From assembly GCF_019977755.1 (NCBI RefSeq), contig NZ_AP025145.1:744001-808000 (forward strand): a stretch of 64,000 nt of DNA, given 5' to 3'. This document shows positions 10,401 to 18,032 of the stretch, one piece after another (the stretch's first letter is position 1; every line of letters starts with the position of its first letter). This DNA comes from Vibrio penaeicida (GTDB lineage Bacteria > Pseudomonadota > Gammaproteobacteria > Enterobacterales > Vibrionaceae). Position numbers and translations under genes: made by a program. The notes under the pieces are model-generated. The model searched no databases. It was not told the origin of the DNA and worked only from the letters and a program-made list of their open reading frames with translations.

Positions 10401-10872
10401 GTTTGCTGACGTTAAGACAGTCGCGGAACTGATCGCCCAAGTGAAAAACAATATCAATGAGTCCATGTCCTACACAGACATTCCTATCGACCTTATCGAA
10501 GAGGGGCTTGTTGAAGGTGAACCAGATGTTGATGGCCACATGTTCGAAGTGTTCATTCAGCTTCATGCTAAAAACAAGTTTAATGGTGCTCTTGAACTGC
10601 CAAATGGCGATCGACTAGATTTCCAGCAAGTTGATCCGGATAAAAGTGAATCTGGTTTAGGTCTGCAATTTGAAGTGATGGAAGAAGTGGTTAACGGCGA
10701 ACAAGTTCTGCGTGTAATGATGAGTTACATGTCAAATAACTACAGTTCAGCTCAGGTTGAACTTTTGTCTGACACAGTAAGCTCTCTGTTTGCTGAGTTT
10801 GCGAAATCCGCAAAAGGTGACCAATCGCTTGAAGCCATCAAAGGACGAGTTATCGAATCAGAGATGGTGTAA
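7402..10872 (+). CDS. NRPS subunit: degenerate C, three tandem carriers, C
   Basis: Second siderophore synthetase, 1156 residues. The N-terminal part (about 15-430) is condensation-domain-like, but where HHxxxDG is expected it reads SNQILNG (141-147), so it is probably catalytically dead. Then come three carrier domains, each with an intact GGHSL serine: S468, S553 and S642, spaced 85 and 89 residues. Carriers 1 and 2 are nearly identical; carrier 3 is more diverged (CGGHSL, NYNLEVNIN). The C-terminal condensation domain (about 695-1140) has HHIVLDE (H834, H835, D839), with Glu in place of the last Gly. No adenylation domain is present, so the carriers must be loaded by the Cy-Cy-A protein. 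C-PCP-C is the second half of VibF; here it is a separate protein with the carrier tripled. The final C domain probably transfers the heterocycle to an amine. A strong terminator follows. Confidence 0.93.
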   Translation: MTSNKHHLQEKSGRGNAVTEFEERVWMHHQQNEDGTSQYSAAYHLTGKTNIGRLVSSLSKLPQFVPSLNVCYQFDEDAGLLKLEGKAGSQSINIEAVDSVQDAISHLQGKQSTPIVLEIQSPIQFTVYICEESEVVLGVISNQILNGEVSWKEIFEVLSSLYNHGLSAIDNLSQTPHRLGYTPLSKLHDLSESRLPWIKRPTQGIDLVQTGVSEDVSSYLQAPVPRKFSTSIQRNSYEKRFGRTMSEVEILAATAVLFARYVSESNGLESLDVFVPADISQKDREISGSMIESGLTHLTLGDVNVDLGQAIAEVVAPLNSERPSAACYDTFSESAALVTWLVDPANHISMEDVEAKKLPIAPLHPKFEISLGVGIDQQGELGFELVTGSTVSPHIGAYLFEQFIAYIDGERVAKPVVEVQSILSKDELKPVIKQTRSISDVILSEFREALASDNMTKDDDFFDFGGHSLIATRVIGRLLTNHGIEVHINDLFSHPTATELARHAKSDDSIESATEAETTKTSYVELILAEFREALASDTMTAEDDFFDFGGHSLIATRVIGKLLTNHGIEVHINDLFSNPTAEELAKLAKGDDEIDSIETTAVRADTKKRSNVELILAEFKEALAFDSMVATDDFFDCGGHSLIATRVIGRLLTNYNLEVNINDLFSYPTAQSLAEHAVSCSSAQEEGQGASSQVGSSSAPLSLAQNSLWKAITKYSKFGLDNIFNLPFALRFLDEVDEVVFGEAYRDILVRHTGLRTQFFNNNGNPIQTVVDAKDIDNYKWFWTSDECESEDRDEFLKQEASYAFDLENDLPIRMRFIRCKESGLQFLSILFHHIVLDEWSVNLMMDELVHAYKQRLQGKSPVWRSEPLPFHEFARQQRGSDVNQKHLDYWLNNLKDVPWATPIFPKDHPLSNTAETSVGEGGWVEIQIEKEVREGLYALAKSQRASLFNVVYASIATSLHFLGAPEKLIVGTPSAGRLDAEYFDTIGYFTTIVVHLVKFADVKTVAELIAQVKNNINESMSYTDIPIDLIEEGLVEGEPDVDGHMFEVFIQLHAKNKFNGALELPNGDRLDFQQVDPDKSESGLGLQFEVMEEVVNGEQVLRVMMSYMSNNYSSAQVELLSDTVSSLFAEFAKSAKGDQSLEAIKGRVIESEMV

Positions 10873-10919
10873 CGCTCGTCGTACATTAGCAATGACAAAG
10901 TAACAAATCGTTGCGTTTG

Positions 10920-10963
10920 AGCAGCATTGAGGGGAATATACTCTCAATGCTGCTTTGTTGTTT
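10920..10963 (+). terminator. Rho-independent terminator after second synthetase
   Basis: A 12-bp perfect stem AGCAGCATTGAG / CTCAATGCTGCT with an 11-nt loop, then TTGTTGTTT. It excludes the apparent start at 10927 for the downstream ATPase, whose real ATG is at 10987. Confidence 0.8.
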
Positions 10964-10986
10964 ATATATCGTTAAATCAGGAAGTT

Positions 10987-11799
10987 ATGATCCAAACCAC
11001 TGCATCGCCATTAAATACGTTGTCTCGGCTAAAAGGCGAGAACCTCAAACTTGCCTATGAAAATCGAGTTATTTGCGAAGACCTGGAACTCTGCATTCCA
11101 GATGGAAAATTTACCGTGATTGTCGGACCGAATGGATGCGGCAAATCGACATTGCTTAGAAGCTTATGCAGATTGCTCAAACCTTCAGAAGGGCAAGTTT
11201 GCCTAGATGGAAAAAACATACAGAAAGTACCGGCAAAAGAGTTAGCTAGAGAATTAGGCTTGCTGCCTCAAAGCTCACAAGCGCCAGATGGTATTCGAGT
11301 GGTGGATTTGGTGGCACGTGGTCGATACCCACACCAAAAGTTATTCAAGCAGTGGAGCCCTGACGATCAAGAAGCCGTCTATCAAGCCATGGAGGATACA
11401 GGTGTAACCGAATTGGCAGAAAGGCAAGTGGATGAGCTTTCAGGTGGTCAGAAACAACGTGTTTGGATTGCCATGGTGTTGGCACAGAAAACGCCCATCG
11501 TATTACTCGATGAACCAACCACATTTCTAGACGTGGCGCACCAGATCGACCTTTTAGAGTTATTCAGAAGCCTCAACAGAGAGAAAAACCACACGATTGT
11601 TGCTGTTCTGCATGACTTGAACCAAGCCTGCCGATATGCGGATCATTTGATTGCGTTTACTGGTGGAGAAATCGTTGCACAGGGTGAACCCAAATCCTTA
11701 ATAGATGCTGCGTTAGTAAAACAAGTTTTTGGTTTAGATAGCGTTATTATTGATGACCCAGTAAGTCATACTCCATTGATTGTACCCCTTGGGAAGTAA
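10987..11799 (+). CDS. Ferric-siderophore ABC transporter ATPase
   Basis: Cytoplasmic ATPase (FepC/ViuC-like) that would power the two FecCD permeases upstream. It has Walker A GPNGCGKST, the signature LSGGQKQR, Walker B IVLLDEPT and the H-loop LHD. The 270-residue form starts at the ATG with AGGAAG just ahead of it; the longer frame from 10927 begins inside a terminator and is rejected. A seven-base gap separates it from the phosphopantetheinyl transferase gene, so both are likely co-transcribed, either by read-through or from a promoter in the short gap. Confidence 0.94.
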   Translation: MIQTTASPLNTLSRLKGENLKLAYENRVICEDLELCIPDGKFTVIVGPNGCGKSTLLRSLCRLLKPSEGQVCLDGKNIQKVPAKELARELGLLPQSSQAPDGIRVVDLVARGRYPHQKLFKQWSPDDQEAVYQAMEDTGVTELAERQVDELSGGQKQRVWIAMVLAQKTPIVLLDEPTTFLDVAHQIDLLELFRSLNREKNHTIVAVLHDLNQACRYADHLIAFTGGEIVAQGEPKSLIDAALVKQVFGLDSVIIDDPVSHTPLIVPLGK

Positions 11800-11805
11800 C
11801 GTATT

Positions 11806-12513
11806 ATGTCTTTTCTATCTGAACTGGAAGTTCGCACACTCGGTCCACAAAAGATCTGGCAACGTCGGTTTGATGTAAAAGCGTACACTGATCTTGCTCC
11901 CCAAGCACTGAACATTGTGTTACCCAAAGAAATGGCGCGCGCCGTACCAAAACGTAAAGCGGAGTTTGTGGCAGGAAGAACCGTTGCGCGAGAAGCACTT
12001 CAAAGTGTGGGCTGCAATTGTGCCGAATTACCCATTGGGGAACATCGAGCCCCCATTTGGCCAAAAGGCTGGATAGGAAGTATTTCGCATACCGATGACA
12101 TGGCGCTAGCGACGGTAGGTTTAACGAGTGAAGTGAGCATGCTGGGGTTAGATGTGGAAAACCTGATTGAAGACACTCAAGTGGACTCACTTATGCCAAT
12201 GTTTGTTAGCCCCATAGAGCTTGAACTGTTACCCGCGACAAAGTTGTCACGTCAGGCATTTGCAACATTGGTATTCTCGGCAAAAGAGAGCGTTTTTAAA
12301 GCCATTTACCCTTATGTGAAGACTTACCTAGAGTTTACTGATTCTATACTTATCGGTATTGATATGGTCAGAAGGGAAGCACACTTTAAGTTGTGCGCAC
12401 AAGGCGAAGCCGAATTTGGGCAAGCATTAGAATTGTGTGTGTATTTCCATTTTGAAGGCAGTAAAGTTTATACCCTCGTATGTGATCATAGAAAACATCG
12501 ATTGATTCGATAG
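11806..12513 (+). CDS. Sfp/EntD-type 4'-phosphopantetheinyl transferase
   Basis: Transfers phosphopantetheine from CoA to the carrier-domain serines of the synthetases, here at least S468, S553 and S642 of the second subunit. Diagnostic motifs are KRKAEFVAGR, IGSISHTDD, LGLDVE (Mg-binding acidic residues) and FSAKESVFKAIYP. At 235 residues it has the usual EntD/VibD size. It is the last gene of the siderophore block. Assignment to the family is secure; that it serves this pathway follows from position. Confidence 0.94.
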   Translation: MSFLSELEVRTLGPQKIWQRRFDVKAYTDLAPQALNIVLPKEMARAVPKRKAEFVAGRTVAREALQSVGCNCAELPIGEHRAPIWPKGWIGSISHTDDMALATVGLTSEVSMLGLDVENLIEDTQVDSLMPMFVSPIELELLPATKLSRQAFATLVFSAKESVFKAIYPYVKTYLEFTDSILIGIDMVRREAHFKLCAQGEAEFGQALELCVYFHFEGSKVYTLVCDHRKHRLIR

Positions 12514-12612
12514 AAACTACCGAATTTATACCTATTCCTTCCAGCGTTATTCTGTTGATGTTCCTATTCTGCAAGTCATTTACAATCAACAGATCCTAGA
12601 AGGTACTTAGGT

Positions 12613-13506
12613 ATGACAGCACAACAAAACATATCAGGTAATCGAGCCCTTATTGTTGAAGGCGGCGCGATGCGCGGCATATTTGCAAGTGGCGTTTTGG
12701 ATGCTTTTCTTATCGATAATTTTCAACCGTATGATTTTGCCATCGGCGTCTCAGCTGGTGCATCCAATCTTATTGGGTATCTTTCTAAATACCCAAAGCG
12801 CAGCCAAAGAGTGATTGTGGAATTGGCTACGCAGAAGCGATTTTTCAATCCGACTCGATTCGTTCGAGGAGGTGATTTGGTGGATGTTAAGTGGCTGTGG
12901 GAGCAGGCGAATTCACTTTACCCCATCAACGAAGAAACGTTATTTTCTGCCATTCCAATGTTCGCTGCCGTCACCAATGCCATTACGGGTAATGCCGATT
13001 ATTACAGAGTGAAGCCCAGTAATATCGCGCATGTTATGGAAGCAACTTCAGCACTGCCGATTGCCTATCGAACAACGCCGTGCTTTTCTGGAGGGTGTTA
13101 TACCGATGGTGGTGTCGCGGATTCTATCCCTGTTAGAGAAGCGTATAGGCGTGGAGCGCGTGATATTACGGTTATTTTGTCGCACCCTTTGTCGTACACC
13201 ATGCCTGAAATGAAATTCCCTCGATTGATGGATCAACTGCTGAAACGCTATCCCAATATGGCAGAAGCGATGAAGCAACGCGCTCAAAACTATAATGAGT
13301 CGCTAGATTTTATTCGAAACCCTCCTAAAGGTTGTGTTGTTAGGGTCATCGCACCTGATGAGCAATTCAAAGTGGGGCGATTTACCATGAAGCAAAGCGC
13401 ATTGATGTCTGGGTACGAGAAAGGTGTTGGTGCTGGAAGAACCCATATGGAAAGACTATCGGGTACTTATGGGCTGACAGAAGAGGACTGTCATTTCTGT
13501 GTGTAA
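12613..13506 (+). CDS. Patatin-like phospholipase (YjjU/RssA type)
   Basis: Predicted serine hydrolase of the patatin family acting on acyl lipids. It has the oxyanion block EGGAMRGIFASGVLDAF, the nucleophile elbow GVSAG and the catalytic Asp in TDGGVADS, so the Ser-Asp dyad is complete. The 297-residue length and the sequence after the elbow resemble E. coli YjjU. No signal peptide, so it should act in the cytoplasm. A bidirectional terminator follows at 13550. Natural substrate unknown. Confidence 0.88.
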   Translation: MTAQQNISGNRALIVEGGAMRGIFASGVLDAFLIDNFQPYDFAIGVSAGASNLIGYLSKYPKRSQRVIVELATQKRFFNPTRFVRGGDLVDVKWLWEQANSLYPINEETLFSAIPMFAAVTNAITGNADYYRVKPSNIAHVMEATSALPIAYRTTPCFSGGCYTDGGVADSIPVREAYRRGARDITVILSHPLSYTMPEMKFPRLMDQLLKRYPNMAEAMKQRAQNYNESLDFIRNPPKGCVVRVIAPDEQFKVGRFTMKQSALMSGYEKGVGAGRTHMERLSGTYGLTEEDCHFCV

Positions 13507-13549
13507 GATAGAGTATAAATACGATCTATCATAAAAGCGGTTGATTGAA

Positions 13550-13571
13550 AAAAGCGGCGTTTGCCGCTTTT
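13550..13571. terminator. Bidirectional terminator
   Basis: AAAAGCGGC / GCCGCTTTT, a 9-bp stem with a 4-nt loop and A and T runs on the two sides. It serves the phospholipase gene on + and the acetyltransferase gene on -. Confidence 0.85.
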
Positions 13572-13593
13572 AGTGTCCAGAGTTAAGCTCGGT

Positions 13594-14097
13594 CTAATTT
13601 TTGTGGCTTGGGTTGATTCGAGCCATATGAAGAACATTGACAAATTCGCCGTCTCGAAATGCACCATCGACCGCTTCACCCTCCACTTTGAAACCAAACT
13701 TCTTATACAAAGCCAACGCAGCCTCATTATCGCAGTTTACATCCAACTCTATTCGTCTCAGGTTCAGCCATTTGTCGGCCAGATGAATAACGGTTTCAAG
13801 CAATTTACTGCCAACACCCATGCCATGATAATCATCATGAATACCTAGCCCGAATCGACCTACATGCTTTAATCGAGGTCGCTGCATGTGCTCAAAGCCA
13901 ATATTGCCAACGACTTTCCCATCAACTTCCGCCACATACGTGTATACGTGTTCCGGAATGTTACTAATTCGGTTATGCCACATTTGAGGTGAAGGTAAAG
14001 GGAGCTGTAGGGTTTCTCTGTGCGCTTTCGGCTGTGTGTAAATCTCGCACAATGCGTCTACGTCTTTTAATTCTGTCGGTCGGATATTAATGTCCAT
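13594..14097 (-). CDS. GNAT-family N-acetyltransferase (YhhY-like)
   Basis: Acetyl-CoA-dependent N-acetyltransferase, 167 residues. The acetyl-CoA loop is visible in GIHDDYHGMGVGSKLL, and the later strand and helix in RIELDVNCDNEAALALYKKFGF, both typical of the family. The opening IRPTELKDVDALCEIYTQP resembles YhhY, an amino-acid N-acetyltransferase, but the substrate cannot be read from sequence. It is a single gene ending at a shared terminator. Confidence 0.87.
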   Translation of the reverse strand: MDINIRPTELKDVDALCEIYTQPKAHRETLQLPLPSPQMWHNRISNIPEHVYTYVAEVDGKVVGNIGFEHMQRPRLKHVGRFGLGIHDDYHGMGVGSKLLETVIHLADKWLNLRRIELDVNCDNEAALALYKKFGFKVEGEAVDGAFRDGEFVNVLHMARINPSHKN

Positions 14098-14201
14098 ACT
14101 GCTCTCCTTTTTACGCTTGTCAGTTCATTTTTTAGTGTTTTGTTTTATGGGTGAACCTTCAAAATAACGAAAAAAGTTAAGTAAAATCAATGATTAATTT
14201 T

Positions 14202-15140
14202 TTAATTAATTGAAGCAACAACAATGCCATGATCGCTGCTCATCGAATCTTCATCATAATTTGGCTGGACAAGATGCTTATCGAGAGTTTTATGCTGGAT
14301 TAAACAAGAAGTGAACTCCTGAGATAGCAGAATATAATCAAGAGTATTTCCTTGGTCACCATAATAATGTGACGGTGTTCTGATAGATGTTGGTGAAGAA
14401 AGCTGCCAGCTATCAGAAAGGTAGAGCTTATTTTTTTCTACCTGAGTATGTTCTTTTAGTAGCGGCTCGACCAAACATTGTATCGATGGGCTGGTCAGGT
14501 TCTGATTCATATCGCCCATTAAAATCATAGGACGGTCAAACTGAGATTTAATCTGTCTCAACTGGTGGCGCAAAGCCATGGCTTCTTCGTTTCGTTGTTG
14601 GCTGGATTTTAATGATCCAATAAATTCATCTGAGTAGCGAGAGTAATGGTTTTCTGGGTTTTCTACGTCCATTGGGCGCTGAGATTTCAAATGAACCACA
14701 ACCACATCGATCGTTCCAAGCGTTGGTGTTTTTATCACAGCGTGAAGTGGCATTCGAGAATAGTTGAATGTTGCGGGTAAACCCAAGGCATGTCGTGTTT
14801 GCTTATCTATCGTTAAGCCTTTGCTCTGTACGATAGGGTGCTTTGACGCCAGTCCAGTCACTGGCTTGAAATGGACATAATCACTTTCAACATGAGGTTG
14901 CTCCACTGTCGTGAAGTTCATCAGACCGGATGAGTGACAGATTTTTTCCAGTGGTTGTGAGCTAAAAATTTCTTGAAAGCCAACGAGGTCAGCTTGGATG
15001 GAAAAAAGTTGGTTAGCGGTCCAAATACACTTTTTCTTCCACTCTGAGACAGTGTAAATGTTATCGAATTCGTAGAACGCGTTAGGCGGTTCGATGAAGT
15101 TGAATAAATTAAATGTAGCGATTTTGAACGCTCGATTCAT
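14202..15140 (-). CDS. Endonuclease/exonuclease/phosphatase-family protein
   Basis: 312-residue metal-dependent phosphodiesterase of the DNase I-like fold. Family signatures appear in order: ATFNLFNF (N-terminal Asn), GFQEIF (metal-binding Glu), VVVVHLKS, MGDMNQN (Asp/Asn pair), LDYILLS and SSDHGIVVASI (catalytic Asp-His). The ATG at 15140 is preferred over a TTG two codons upstream. There is no signal peptide. The family includes nucleases, phosphatases and sphingomyelinases, so no substrate is assigned. Confidence 0.85.
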   Translation of the reverse strand: MNRAFKIATFNLFNFIEPPNAFYEFDNIYTVSEWKKKCIWTANQLFSIQADLVGFQEIFSSQPLEKICHSSGLMNFTTVEQPHVESDYVHFKPVTGLASKHPIVQSKGLTIDKQTRHALGLPATFNYSRMPLHAVIKTPTLGTIDVVVVHLKSQRPMDVENPENHYSRYSDEFIGSLKSSQQRNEEAMALRHQLRQIKSQFDRPMILMGDMNQNLTSPSIQCLVEPLLKEHTQVEKNKLYLSDSWQLSSPTSIRTPSHYYGDQGNTLDYILLSQEFTSCLIQHKTLDKHLVQPNYDEDSMSSDHGIVVASIN

Positions 15141-15170
15141 GATCAATAAAAGAACCTATTTTAATAGTAA

Positions 15171-15436
15171 TATACCCAAGTGACCTCAAGATGCAGGATT
15201 CAGAGCCTCATATGCTGTTCCAGTTCAAGGAAGAGAACGCAGCGGAATGGCAGGTCCTTTCCAAGTTCTTTGACGATGAAATGGGACTGCATATGGGCTC
15301 CCAAGGGCGAGTTTAACTGGCTTTCATACTGCGTTGCCGATTCTTGATTTAGAACCACTAAATCTTCAAATCGGTGTCTTGTCTGAAAGACAGTTAATTC
15401 TCGCTGAACCTAGCATCTTGAGGTTACTTGGGTATA
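15171..15436. mobile_element. 266-bp inverted-repeat (MITE-like) element
   Basis: Bounded by 24-bp terminal inverted repeats at 15171-15194 and 15413-15436 that agree at 23 of 24 positions (TATACCCAAGTGACC... and its complement). The interior codes for no protein I can support. Partial copies of the ends occur at 4014-4037, 7281-7318 and 15601-15614. It is probably a miniature element moved in trans; I recognise no transposase. Confidence 0.75.
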
Positions 15437-15453
15437 TACGCAAGTAACCTAAA

Positions 15454-15491
15454 GTAAAACTAAACCTAGCAATAGATTTAACAGAATCTAG
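15454..15491. repeat. Imperfect direct repeat, copy 1
   Basis: Starts GTAAAACTAAACCTAGCAAT and recurs diverged at 16479-16517 (GTAAAACTAAACCTAACAAT). The two copies flank the small cysteine-rich gene at 15866. A perfect palindrome GTAACCGTTAC follows at 15491-15501. Confidence 0.6.
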
Positions 15492-15600
15492 TAACCGTTA
15501 CTCTAAGCATGGCACGAAGTGAGATAAGGTGTCGAATTTAATGGCATTTGAGCAGCTCGTATATAGAGAGTTCTCAGATATTAAAAGGTAGTACAAGGGA

Positions 15601-15614
15601 TGTTACTTGGGTAT
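15601..15614. repeat. Short relic of inverted-repeat element end
   Basis: TGTTACTTGGGTAT matches the outer part of the right terminal repeat of the 15171-15436 element. It is too short to tell orientation or age. Confidence 0.4.
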
Positions 15615-15648
15615 AGAGGGCATTTTGGCTCTATTTAAAGGAAACTAA

Positions 15649-15745
15649 ATGCAATTAGATCGGGGCTGTCAGTATGTAATACTCACAAGCAGTAGGATGA
15701 TGAATCGAAAACTCACAATCAATTTGTCGTGAGTTTTCTTATTAA
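15649..15745 (+). ncRNA. Orphan terminator, possible small RNA or 27-codon peptide
   Basis: A perfect 10-bp hairpin GAAAACTCAC / GTGAGTTTTC (15707-15738) followed by TTATT reads as a + strand terminator, yet no + gene lies upstream. A 27-codon frame with AAAGG ahead of it (15649-15732) overlaps the hairpin. Either a small RNA or a tiny peptide gene ends here, or the hairpin weakly serves the minus-strand gene at 15866. Otherwise 15437-15865 holds only the repeats listed. Confidence 0.3.
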
Positions 15746-15865
15746 ACGTAAGTTGAGAAGAAGTATGGTTACACACTCAATTCGGCATTACGCAGCGACG
15801 TCAAACAATCTGAACAAACGGAAGTGCTCACTGCTCCGTGTGTAGCCAATGCTATATCTCTCAAA

Positions 15866-16228
15866 TTAACATTTACCAAAACTCTTCTTCACGATAACCC
15901 TGCCTAACGCACTGACTGTTACCGTCACTCCAGAAGGAATGCCCCAAGTCGTGCAGATGTCTAGACATGCACTAGCCGCAGTACCATTTGGAATAAAAGG
16001 GGGAATTGGCAGGCATACCTTTCCAATACCAAGGGGAAGGTTTAAACAAACTTTGCCATTTTCGACAGTCACATTAATACAGGTCGCAGCTGCGAAAGAA
16101 ATATGCCCATCATCAGCCAAGTTACTACTAGCCAGTGATACTGTTTTCGAGTTGCTACTATGATGGTTTGCCACGTTATCAAGGGAGTCTTGAATCTCTT
16201 TTGGATCAAACTCATGGAAAGTACTCAT
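15866..16228 (-). CDS. Small cysteine-rich protein, function unknown
   Basis: 120 residues that I do not recognise. A good ribosome site (GAGGAAA) precedes the ATG, so it is probably expressed. There is no signal peptide or membrane helix. The first 50 residues are polar and Ser/Asn/His rich. The rest is hydrophobic, Pro/Gly/Val rich and contains all six cysteines: ATCINV, KVCLNL, KVCLPI, SACLDI, DICTTW and the terminal GKC. GKVCLNLP and GKVCLPIP look like an internal duplication. A polar leader followed by a compact Cys-rich core would suit a secreted or processed peptide, but this is inference. It is flanked by diverged direct repeats and transcribed away from an MFS gene. Confidence 0.7.
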   Translation of the reverse strand: MSTFHEFDPKEIQDSLDNVANHHSSNSKTVSLASSNLADDGHISFAAATCINVTVENGKVCLNLPLGIGKVCLPIPPFIPNGTAASACLDICTTWGIPSGVTVTVSALGRVIVKKSFGKC

Positions 16229-16539
16229 ATTGGTTTCCTCAGTTTAGAATGTTATTAGTTTTTATGCGTAAATGCCTTTAGCAACCACTTTCACTTCTAC
16301 GTAAGGCAGTGAAATTGTACTTCACCTTTTAAATGATTGTTTGCATGATTAGCGGCAGTCTCAAATAGGATGCATAACGCCCTATTTAAGTTGCTGGAAA
16401 CATATAGAGAAGTCACGATGCGGCTTTTCAAGCCCTAAAGTTGCCGCAACCCATAAGTGACATAATCTGTAACATAAGGTAAAACTAAACCTAACAATTA
16501 GGGTCAGCAGAACCTAACCACATCTAATCTAGGCTGTAT
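16229..16539. other. Divergent intergenic region
   Basis: 311 bp between the cysteine-rich gene (-) and the MFS gene (+). It must hold both promoters. The only structure seen is the direct repeat at 16479-16517. Confidence 0.6.
16479..16517. repeat. Imperfect direct repeat, copy 2
   Basis: Diverged copy of 15454-15491. It ends about 20 bp before the MFS start, so it overlaps the promoter or leader of that gene. Confidence 0.6.
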
Positions 16540-17742
16540 ATGGAACATTCTAAAACACTCAACGGAAAACCTACTTCATGGAAAACGCCTCATAACTTTC
16601 TGATACTCATCTCTATAGTGGTGCCTATAGCTTTCTCGAGTTGGCAGGCACTGCTGAACAATTTTGTAATAGAGAAGGCAAACTTCGATGGCTCCGATAT
16701 TGGGTTGCTACAAAGCGTGCGTGAAATTCCTGGTTTTCTAGCGTTTACCGCTGTCTTTGTTTTGCTGTTCCTCCGTGAGCAACGCTTCATTATTTTATCT
16801 TTGATCATGTTAGCGGTGGGTACTGCCATTACTGGCTTTTTTCCATCGGTAGCGGGTTTACTTTGTACTACGTTGTTGATGTCGATTGGTTTCCATTACT
16901 TCGAAACGTTAAAACAATCCTTATCGCTTCAATGGTTAACAAAAGACGAAGCGCCAGAGTTTCTTGGCAAACTCATTTCCATCGGTTCTTTGGCTGCTCT
17001 GTGTACCTATGGCGGCTTGTGGGTCGTGTTAGAGCTGATCGAATTGGATTTTAAGTGGGTATATTTGCTCGCTGGTGGCTCCGCCCTCGCGATTGTTATC
17101 TTTATTGCAATGTCATTTCCTGAATTCGAATCTAGAACCCCCCAGAATAAATCTCTGGTGCTTCGAAAGCGTTACTGGCTCTATTATGCCTTAACCTTCA
17201 TGAGCGGGGCTCGTCGGCAGATATTCGTGGTTTTTGCCGGTTTTCTTATGGTCGAAAAATTTGGCTACAGTGCGGCAGACATTACGTTGTTATTTTTGGT
17301 TAACTATCTATTCAATTGGTTGTTTGCAAAGAAAATTGGTCGATTAATTGGTCGGTTTGGCGAGCGGAATGCACTGCTGTTTGAATATGCAGGGTTAATT
17401 TGTGTTTTCGTCGGGTACGCCTTTGTAGATTCAGCGGAGTGGGCTGCAGCGCTATATGTTGTTGATCATTTGTTCTTCGCATTTGCTTTAGCCATTAAGA
17501 CTTATTTTCAAAAAATTGCCGATCCCGCAGATATGGCTTCAACGGCAGGTGTCGCCTTCACCATCAATCATATTGCCGCTGTTGTGATTCCGGTAACATT
17601 CGGCTTTTTGTGGTTGATTTCCCCTGGGAGTGTTTTCTTGGTTGGTGCTGGCATGGCATTGATTTCTGGCATTCTTTCTTTCAATGTACCAGCCGCTCCG
17701 GAAGAGGGTAACGAAGTGCGCTGGGGGCAAAGCTTTTCTTGA
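16540..17742 (+). CDS. MFS transporter
   Basis: 400-residue inner-membrane protein with about twelve hydrophobic helices, of the major facilitator superfamily. The basic loop KKIGRLIGRFGERNALL fits the cytoplasmic loop 8-9 region (motif A type), and the N-terminal half has LLQSVREIPGFLAF. I see no substrate signature. It is a single gene between a repeat-containing promoter region and a strong terminator. The start ATG has no obvious Shine-Dalgarno sequence. Drug, sugar or metabolite export are all possible. Confidence 0.8.
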   Translation: MEHSKTLNGKPTSWKTPHNFLILISIVVPIAFSSWQALLNNFVIEKANFDGSDIGLLQSVREIPGFLAFTAVFVLLFLREQRFIILSLIMLAVGTAITGFFPSVAGLLCTTLLMSIGFHYFETLKQSLSLQWLTKDEAPEFLGKLISIGSLAALCTYGGLWVVLELIELDFKWVYLLAGGSALAIVIFIAMSFPEFESRTPQNKSLVLRKRYWLYYALTFMSGARRQIFVVFAGFLMVEKFGYSAADITLLFLVNYLFNWLFAKKIGRLIGRFGERNALLFEYAGLICVFVGYAFVDSAEWAAALYVVDHLFFAFALAIKTYFQKIADPADMASTAGVAFTINHIAAVVIPVTFGFLWLISPGSVFLVGAGMALISGILSFNVPAAPEEGNEVRWGQSFS

Positions 17743-17775
17743 GTTCTTTGTTGATTATTGGATTTTGACACAGAC

Positions 17776-17805
17776 AACCAGCCTTAAGTAAGGCTGGTTT
17801 TTTTG
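17776..17805 (+). terminator. Rho-independent terminator
   Basis: AACCAGCCTT / AAGGCTGGTT with a 4-nt loop and a run of T residues; ends the MFS transcript. Confidence 0.9.
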
Positions 17806-18032
17806 TTTTAGAGCACAAAAATATATACCTGAAATCATTGGCTATACTTAACATTATATTTCGAGTTCTAATGAATATTTTTGCAGTTGATCTGAGTTTA
17901 GTTTAAAAACTGCGCATATTTTAAGGTTATTTTCGCGAGGATTCATTATAAAAGGTGAATTAACCTGTTTTTTTGCTTAGTACTCTAAATATTGTTATTT
18001 TACGCACCCAGTTAAGAGAGGAAGGAAACTCA

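Noticed and set aside
10927..10986. N-terminal extension of the siderophore ATPase
   Set aside because: It lies inside a rho-independent terminator, and the ATG at 10987 has a proper ribosome site.
17973..18032. 20-codon extension of proX
   Set aside because: The signal peptide and ribosome site begin at 18033.
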